Assembly: GCA_041601535.1 (NCBI GenBank)
Contig: JBFIHZ010000103.1
Span: 1-11,505 of the forward strand
Source: JBFIHZ01 sp041601535
Lineage (GTDB): Bacteria > Pseudomonadota > Gammaproteobacteria > Xanthomonadales > SZUA-36
Direction: 5' to 3'
DNA length: 11,505 bases
Below, piece after piece: positions 7,948-11,505 of the stretch. The stretch's first letter is position 1. Each line of letters begins with the position of its first letter. The notes under the pieces were generated by a model. The model was not told the DNA's origin. It saw only the letters and a list, made by a program, of their open reading frames with translations, and made no database searches. The position numbers and the translations under genes were made by a program.

Positions 7948-7953
7948 CCTCCT
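7948..7953 (-). promoter_or_regulatory. Strong ribosome-binding site of hydA, fixes its start
   Basis: A perfect AGGAGG on the minus strand lies 5 nt before the ATG at 7940-7942. The alternative upstream GTG at 7946-7948 overlaps this site and cannot use it. Confidence 0.8.
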
Positions 7954-7990
7954 GGTGTGGTTTACTGTGGTTGGCTCAGGGTATCATTCC

Positions 7991-8014
7991 TTGATCAAAA
8001 TAATACTCTGATCA
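7991..8014. promoter_or_regulatory. Paired TGATCA palindromes, candidate operator of the divergent promoter region
   Basis: TGATCA occurs at 7992-7997 (within the 8-bp palindrome TTGATCAA, 7991-7998) and again at 8009-8014, separated by 11 AT-rich bases, in the ~95-bp space between hydA and the cytosine deaminase gene. The pair brackets ATAATA (8000-8005), whose complement TATTAT is a good -10 hexamer for hydA. This geometry fits a repressor or activator site controlling one or both divergent units. No regulator gene lies in the window, so the protein is unknown. Confidence 0.4.
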
Positions 8015-8028
8015 TGCATAAATTACAG
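8000..8028 (-). promoter_or_regulatory. Candidate sigma70-type promoter for the pyrimidine operon
   Basis: On the minus strand TATTAT (8000-8005) matches the -10 consensus at five of six positions. The hexamer 17 bp upstream is CTGTAA (8023-8028), a poor -35 match at three of six, which suggests dependence on an activator or an alternative placement. It overlaps the paired TGATCA element. No equally good pair was found for the plus-strand genes. Confidence 0.3.
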
Positions 8029-8031
8029 GAG
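8027..8031 (+). promoter_or_regulatory. Ribosome-binding site that sets the cytosine deaminase start
   Basis: AGGAG lies 6 nt before the ATG at 8038-8040. An in-frame ATG at 8014-8016 and longer frames further upstream have no such site, and the family alignment begins only after the 8038 start. Confidence 0.65.
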
Positions 8032-8037
8032 CGCCCC

Positions 8038-8475
8038 ATGGATGTGTATATGGAGGCCGCGCTGGAGGAGGCGCGGGCCGGCTTGCGGGAAGGGGGAATT
8101 CCAATCGGTTCGGTACTGGTACATCGTGACCGGATCATTGGCCGCGGGCACAACCGGCGGGTGCAAAACAACAGCACCGTTTTGCACGGGGAAATGGATG
8201 CGCTGGAGAATGCCGGCCGGCTGACGGCAAAGACCTACCGCGAGTGCACCATCTATACCACGCTGTCGCCTTGTTCGATGTGTTCCGGCGCGATTCTGCT
8301 GTACGGTATCCCGCGCGTGGTGGTCGGTGAAAATAAGAGTTTTCTGGGTGAAGAAGCATTGCTGCGGGACCGGGGAGTGCGGGTCGAAGTGGTGCAGCAT
8401 CAAGGATGCATTGAGCTAATGCGGGACTTTATGCAGCGGCATCCGGATTTGTGGAATGAAGACATAGGAGTTTGA
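8038..8475 (+). CDS. Cytosine deaminase, yeast (Fcy1-like) type, CDA superfamily
   Basis: A 145-residue zinc deaminase. The zinc and catalytic motifs are H50-G-E52 and PC79-SMC82. Resemblance to yeast cytosine deaminase, compared from memory, runs along the whole chain: EGGIPIG, GRGHN, the HGE block, LENAGRL, IYTTLSPCSMCSGAI, YGIPRVVVGEN and a C-terminal WNEDIG. Residues matching the yeast cytosine contacts, N39 in GHN and D142 in EDIG, are kept, which favours cytosine over adenine (tRNA) or guanine as substrate. Product would be uracil plus NH3. It is transcribed divergently from the uracil-degrading operon, and its product is that operon's expected substrate. Bacterial cytosine deaminase is more often the unrelated CodA amidohydrolase. 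Substrate is strong inference, not proof. Confidence 0.87.
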   Translation: MDVYMEAALEEARAGLREGGIPIGSVLVHRDRIIGRGHNRRVQNNSTVLHGEMDALENAGRLTAKTYRECTIYTTLSPCSMCSGAILLYGIPRVVVGENKSFLGEEALLRDRGVRVEVVQHQGCIELMRDFMQRHPDLWNEDIGV

Positions 8476-8478
8476 CGC

Positions 8479-9864
8479 ATGAGGATGAAATTGCGCAGTG
8501 GAAAGCTGGTGTTGGCATGGGTGTTGCTGGCAGCGGCTGTGAACGGGTTGGCTGCAGATAAAAAGGCCCTGGTGGGCGGCACGCTGATCAATGGCCTGGG
8601 TTCCACCCCGTTGCAGGACAGTGTGATCCTGGTGGATGGTGAGCGTATCGAGAAGGTCGGGACGGTTGAATCCCTGCCGGTGCCGGCCGGCTATGAAGTA
8701 ATCTCCACGGAGGGTATGAGTGTCCTGCCTGGCTTGTGGGACATGCATGTTCACCTTGATATCAATGGTCATTCTGATTATAACCACTGGCATCCGACCT
8801 ACAAGGACAGGTTCGCCGATGAGATCATGCCGGCGTCCGCGGTGCAGTTGCTGCTGGCCGGCGTGACCACCGCGCGCGACCTGGGTGGGCCGCTGGAAGC
8901 GTCCATCAGCGTGCGTGACCGGGTCAACTCCGGCGAACTTCCCGGGCCGCGCCTGTTCGTTTCCGGGCCGTTTCTGCAGCACAAGCCTTATCCTGGTACT
9001 GAAGATTACCGCTGGGGCATCAACAGCCCGCGTGATGCCCGTGACAAGGTTAATCGCCTGGCTGATGCCGGCGTCGACATCATCAAGATGGTTGACCAGG
9101 ATGAAATGACCCTGGAAGAATCCCGCGCCTTGGTGGATCAGGCTCATCAGCGCGGCTTGAAAGTGGTTGGCCACTCACATCGCCCGGATGAAATACGACG
9201 CGGCCTGGAGATTGGGGTGGATAACTTCGAGCATACCGGTCTCGCCACTTCTCCGGAATACCCGGCCGACGTGATGATTGCGTTAAAAGAACGCACAGCA
9301 ACCGGCCGAGTTCGCGGTGGCCCCTTGTACTGGACGCCAACGGTGGAAGGCCTGTGGAACTATGAATACACACGCGACAATCCGGAAGCCCTGGACAATA
9401 CCTGCTGGCGCCGTGGGCTTGAAGCAGACACCATCGCGGATATCGCCGCATCCATTGAGAGCCCGTCGGAGTTGCTGTACTACCAGTTGACTCCGAAACG
9501 CAAACCCACGCTGAAAACCAAGTTCCAGCAACTGCGTAATGCCGGTGTGGTGCTTTTGGTGGGAACCGACAGTGGCATTCCCTTGAAATTCCACTGCCAA
9601 TCGACCTGGCATGAACTCGATGTGTGGGTGAACGTGATGGACGTGCCCGCCATGGAAGCCATCCAGGCGGCTACTTACTGGCCATCGAAATTCATGGAGG
9701 TGGAGGAACAGTGGGGCAGCGTGATTGCGGGACGTTATGCGGATATCGTGGCAGTAAAAGGCGACGTGCTGCGCTATATCAGCCTGCTGCAGGACGTTGA
9801 TCTGGTGATGAAGGGTGGCACCCTTTACAAGCTCAATGGCCGCCCGGTAGAGGAAAACCTGTAA
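8479..9864 (+). CDS. Exported metal-dependent amidohydrolase (imidazolonepropionase/prolidase-like), substrate unknown
   Basis: A 461-residue amidohydrolase-superfamily protein. Residues 1-26 are a signal peptide: basic MRMKLRSGK, a hydrophobic stretch (10-20) and cleavage near GLAA-DKK; no lipobox Cys, so a soluble periplasmic or secreted enzyme is expected. Metal ligands follow in the usual order: H90 and H92 in DMHVHLD, K203 in DIIKMVDQ (the position carboxylated in dinuclear relatives), H232 or H234 in GHSHRP, H252 in FEHTG and D364 in GTDSGIP. It begins 3 nt after the deaminase stop, with TAGGAG 8 nt before its ATG inside the deaminase's 3' end, so the two are almost certainly co-transcribed. 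Relatives include imidazolonepropionase-like enzymes and Xaa-Arg/Lys carboxypeptidases, so the substrate cannot be assigned. Its export separates it from the cytoplasmic pyrimidine enzymes. Confidence 0.88.
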   Translation: MRMKLRSGKLVLAWVLLAAAVNGLAADKKALVGGTLINGLGSTPLQDSVILVDGERIEKVGTVESLPVPAGYEVISTEGMSVLPGLWDMHVHLDINGHSDYNHWHPTYKDRFADEIMPASAVQLLLAGVTTARDLGGPLEASISVRDRVNSGELPGPRLFVSGPFLQHKPYPGTEDYRWGINSPRDARDKVNRLADAGVDIIKMVDQDEMTLEESRALVDQAHQRGLKVVGHSHRPDEIRRGLEIGVDNFEHTGLATSPEYPADVMIALKERTATGRVRGGPLYWTPTVEGLWNYEYTRDNPEALDNTCWRRGLEADTIADIAASIESPSELLYYQLTPKRKPTLKTKFQQLRNAGVVLLVGTDSGIPLKFHCQSTWHELDVWVNVMDVPAMEAIQAATYWPSKFMEVEEQWGSVIAGRYADIVAVKGDVLRYISLLQDVDLVMKGGTLYKLNGRPVEENL

Positions 9865-9872
9865 GCCAGACG

Positions 9873-9902
9873 ACACACCCCGGGCAATTGCCCGGGGTGT
9901 GT
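9873..9902. terminator. Perfect 30-bp palindrome, probable transcription terminator hairpin
   Basis: Two 15-nt arms, ACACACCCCGGGCAA and TTGCCCGGGGTGTGT, are exact reverse complements with no spacer. As RNA this gives about a 13-bp GC-rich stem with an AATT loop, 8 nt after the amidohydrolase stop. The following bases (GTGTTGACG) are not a U-tract, so termination may be Rho-assisted, or the palindrome may have another role such as mRNA 3'-end protection or protein binding. Confidence 0.6.
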
Positions 9903-9919
9903 GTTGACGTCATTGAAGT

Positions 9920-9980
9920 GTGACCCACATGGGCCTAAGCCCAGAACACAGATTAATGGGGGGGACTGTGCGTGGGTCAC
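9920..9980. repeat. Compound inverted repeat able to fold as a three-way junction
   Basis: GTGACCCAC (9920-9928) and GTGGGTCAC (9972-9980) are exact 9-bp complements. Nested inside, without conflict, are TGGGC (9930-9934) with GCCCA (9939-9943) around a CTAA loop, and CACAG (9947-9951) with CTGTG (9966-9970) around a 14-nt loop holding a G7 run. The result is a closing stem with two arms. It lies in the gap after the amidohydrolase, past the 30-bp palindrome. It is too short and lacks the motifs for a tRNA. It could be a structured RNA, a short repeat element or chance. Confidence 0.45.
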
Positions 9981-10023
9981 GCCCTAAGCATAGATGAGAT
10001 TTTAATCGCTGCAAGCTTTTTTC

Positions 10024-10055
10024 AAAAAAATACGCCGTTTTTTATGCATCGGGCG
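10024..10055 (-). terminator. Possible intrinsic terminator of the ferredoxin-NADP reductase gene
   Basis: Just downstream of the minus-strand stop, CGCC (10052-10055) can pair with GGCG (10033-10036). On the minus strand this is followed by TA and then a run of seven T (10024-10030). The stem is only four perfect pairs with a 15-nt loop, so the T-run is the stronger part of the evidence. Confidence 0.35.
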
Positions 10056-10061
10056 GTCTTT

Positions 10062-11090
10062 TCAGGGCTCCACACCCAGGCGCCGATGCATGATCGGGCT
10101 GGTGGTGGTGTATTGCAGTCGTGGTTTTTGTTCCGGGTGCAGGTGCTGTTGCACGCCGAAAGCCGCCAGGGCTGCTTCATGAAAACCGCTGAGTATCAGT
10201 TTCTTCTTGCCGGGGTAATTATTGATGTCGCCCACGGCGAAAATCCCCGGTTCGCTGGTCTGGAATTTTTCCGTGTCCACACCTATCTGACGTTTCTCCA
10301 GTTCCAGGCCCCATTCGGCAATGGGCCCCAGGTTGGGCGATAAGCCCCAGAACACGTAGGCTTCATCTGCTTCGATGTGGTGCATGTCACCCTGCGGGTC
10401 GATCACGTTGATGCCACCAAAATTGCCGTCCTCGTCGGTGAACACACCCCGCGCATTACCCTGGAACTCTTCCAGTGTCTTGTCGTTTACCAGGGCTTTC
10501 ATCTTGTTCACCGAGGCTGGCTGGGCGCGGTATTCTTCGCGGCGGTGCACCAGGGTGATGTGTTGCGCTTTGCCGTTCAGTTCAAGCGTCCAGTCCAGCG
10601 CAGAGTCGCCGCCTCCAAGGATAATGATTTTCTTGCCCTTTACATCTTCGGCGTTGCTGATGCGGTAATGAATGTTCTTGCCTTCCCATTCTTCCGCGCC
10701 CTGAACGCGCAGGCGCCGTGGCTGGAAAGCACCCAGGCCGGCAGCGAGAATGACTACTGCGGTATCGAACTGTGTGCCGGTGGACGTTTCCAGCAGGAAG
10801 CGTCCGTCATCCTTGCGCTGCAATTGCGTCACCATTTGTCCCAGGTGAAACTGCGGCGCGAACGGTTTGATCTGTTCCATCAACCGGTCCACCAGTTCCT
10901 GAGCACCACACTCAGGTATGGCCGGAATATCATAAATGGGTTTGTCCGGGTACAGTTCGGAACACTGGCCGCCCACCTGGTTCAGCGAATCGACCACGTG
11001 TGCCTTGATGTCCAGCAGCCCGAGTTCGAAAACCTGAAACAAGCCGGCTGGTCCGGCGCCTACGATAACTACGTCTGTCTGGATGCTCAT
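10062..11090 (-). CDS. Ferredoxin-NADP(+) reductase type 2 (thioredoxin-reductase-like)
   Basis: A 342-residue FAD/NAD(P)H flavoprotein that exchanges electrons between NADPH and ferredoxin or flavodoxin. FAD-binding GAGPAG is at 11-16 and the second nucleotide site LGGGDSA at 158-164, followed by HRR (182-184), which suits NADPH phosphate; the C-terminal FAD motif AVGDIN is at 285-290. The CxxC redox pair of thioredoxin reductase is absent from the second domain. The segments KNIHYRIS, LSPNLGPIAEWGLELEK and the C-terminal YTTTSPIMHRRLG tail match the YumC-type reductases of Bacillus and of some proteobacteria. ATG at 11088-11090 has GGGAG 4 nt upstream. It stands alone, convergent with the amidohydrolase. 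A supply role for Fe-S or ferredoxin enzymes is likely; a link to PreT-PreA, which uses NADH itself, is not indicated. Confidence 0.93.
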   Translation of the reverse strand: MSIQTDVVIVGAGPAGLFQVFELGLLDIKAHVVDSLNQVGGQCSELYPDKPIYDIPAIPECGAQELVDRLMEQIKPFAPQFHLGQMVTQLQRKDDGRFLLETSTGTQFDTAVVILAAGLGAFQPRRLRVQGAEEWEGKNIHYRISNAEDVKGKKIIILGGGDSALDWTLELNGKAQHITLVHRREEYRAQPASVNKMKALVNDKTLEEFQGNARGVFTDEDGNFGGINVIDPQGDMHHIEADEAYVFWGLSPNLGPIAEWGLELEKRQIGVDTEKFQTSEPGIFAVGDINNYPGKKKLILSGFHEAALAAFGVQQHLHPEQKPRLQYTTTSPIMHRRLGVEP

Positions 11091-11110
11091 GTTACTCCCA
11101 AAGGGCTGGT

Positions 11111-11120
11111 TGACCGGTCA
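11111..11120. promoter_or_regulatory. TGACCGGTCA palindrome in the 5' leader of the ferredoxin-NADP reductase gene
   Basis: A perfect 10-bp palindrome lies about 20 nt upstream of the reductase ATG and just before its ribosome-binding site. Related half-sites (TGAC) recur nearby at 11124-11127, 11139-11142 and 11149-11152. It could be an operator; no binding protein can be named. Confidence 0.25.
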
Positions 11121-11181
11121 GCCTGACAGACGGCACTGTGACAGCCCGTGACCTGTTTCCGTGTACTCATACCCTGATTAA

Positions 11182-11209
11182 AATGTAATTGTCGCAACGC
11201 GGCTGGCAA
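11182..11209 (-). promoter_or_regulatory. Candidate sigma70-type promoter for the ferredoxin-NADP reductase gene
   Basis: On the minus strand TTGCCA (11204-11209, five of six to the -35 consensus) is 16 bp from TACATT (11182-11187, four of six to -10), in an AT-richer patch about 90 nt upstream of the ATG. Confidence 0.35.
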
Positions 11210-11505
11210 CCTGCGATGCTTATCGTTAACTTGGGACGATAGCTGCGGTTTCAAGCAAGGCGGTGAAGCCGGGCGTGCGCGACAACTGGCGATTCTGCCA
11301 TTACCGCCCGTGATAAGAAAGCAGCACACGTGTGGCTGTTGCCCATCGTGCGGCGGGCTGTTGCGCCAGGCGCATCAGATGGCGCAGATTCGGCGCCGCG
11401 CTGGCGCTACACTGGGCGGGCAGGAGATGCGGGCCAATGTGGCCGCAGCCTGACGGTTTCACTGGCATAAACGAGGTCCCCTGACGTGGCACCGCAAAGA
11501 GAAAT
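11210..11505. other. Right-hand region with no supportable gene
   Basis: Together with the reductase leader, about 415 nt lack a convincing gene. Short frames on both strands have no ribosome-binding site and no recognisable protein. The segment holds several small dyads: CACACGTGTG (11325-11334) with a further 3 bp after a one-base bulge, and TGCGCCA/TGGCGCA (11362-11368 and 11380-11386). A GTG at 11486 with GAGG upstream could begin a plus-strand gene that runs off the window, but only six codons are visible. Confidence 0.5.

Noticed and set aside
7933..8037. Longer version of the cytosine deaminase starting upstream, overlapping hydA
   Set aside because: The extra residues have no counterpart in the family and would run through the divergent promoter region; AGGAG is placed for the ATG at 8038.
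9920..9989. Integron attC site or insertion-sequence end
   Set aside because: The CCTAAGC repeats and palindromes suggested it, but the attC core pairs (GTTRRRY and RYYYAAC) are missing and no integrase, transposase or target duplication is nearby.
9972..10343. A 123-codon plus-strand frame running into the reductase gene
   Set aside because: Most of it is antisense to the ferredoxin-NADP reductase, and the rest is AT-rich spacer with no ribosome-binding site.
10062..11090. Thioredoxin reductase
   Set aside because: The redox CxxC expected in the NADPH-binding domain is absent, and the C-terminal tail matches type-2 ferredoxin-NADP reductases.
11310..11453. Small plus-strand frame from a GTG encoding a Cys-rich CGCCPSCGG segment
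   Set aside because: The cysteine pattern hinted at a zinc ribbon, but there is no ribosome-binding site, the open frame upstream (from 11178) has no good start, and the rest of the 47 residues resembles nothing I recognise.
11301..11492. A 63-codon minus-strand frame near the right end
   Set aside because: It has low-complexity composition, no recognisable motif, and lies over the dyad-rich spacer.

Overview
The window looks like chromosomal DNA from a moderately GC-rich proteobacterium, most likely a free-living gammaproteobacterium. This is inferred from gene content: a bacterial wax ester synthase/diacylglycerol acyltransferase, a PreT/PreA pyrimidine operon, and a thioredoxin-reductase-like ferredoxin-NADP reductase. 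There are no rRNA, tRNA, CRISPR or insertion-sequence signatures, and no species can be named from the sequence alone.

Layout. Bases 1-1116 (+) hold the 3' part of a wax ester synthase/DGAT gene cut by the window edge. Facing it is a tightly packed six-gene minus-strand operon, in transcription order: dihydropyrimidinase (6554-7942), nitrilase-fold beta-ureidopropionase (5673-6539), NCS1 nucleobase permease (4220-5668), preT (2853-4223), preA (1589-2860) and a small VOC/glyoxalase-fold protein (1207-1578). Gaps are 14, 4, -4 (ATGA overlap), -8 and 10 nt. Divergently (+), across about 95 bp, lie a yeast-type cytosine deaminase (8038-8475) and, 3 nt later, an exported metal-dependent amidohydrolase (8479-9864). 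An unusually palindromic intergenic segment (9873-9980) follows. A minus-strand type-2 ferredoxin-NADP reductase (10062-11090) comes next, and the last ~415 bases contain no gene I can support.

How the genes work together. The minus-strand operon is a nearly complete reductive pyrimidine catabolic route. The permease imports uracil or a related base, PreT-PreA reduces it to the 5,6-dihydro form, dihydropyrimidinase opens the ring to the N-carbamoyl-beta-amino acid, and beta-ureidopropionase releases the beta-amino acid, CO2 and NH3. The divergent cytosine deaminase would convert cytosine to uracil and so feed the pathway. Neither the downstream beta-alanine aminotransferase nor a dedicated regulator is in the window. 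The shared upstream region carries two TGATCA palindromes flanking a candidate -10 element, which could be the control point.

Most worth a second look: (1) the pairing of a eukaryote-like cytosine deaminase and an exported amidohydrolase with the pyrimidine operon; (2) a 61-nt segment at 9920-9980 that can fold as a three-way junction, just after a perfect 30-bp palindrome; (3) the unassigned VOC protein at the operon's 3' end. Four gene starts (hydA, preT, preA, deaminase) are set here by ribosome-binding sites rather than by the longest open frame.
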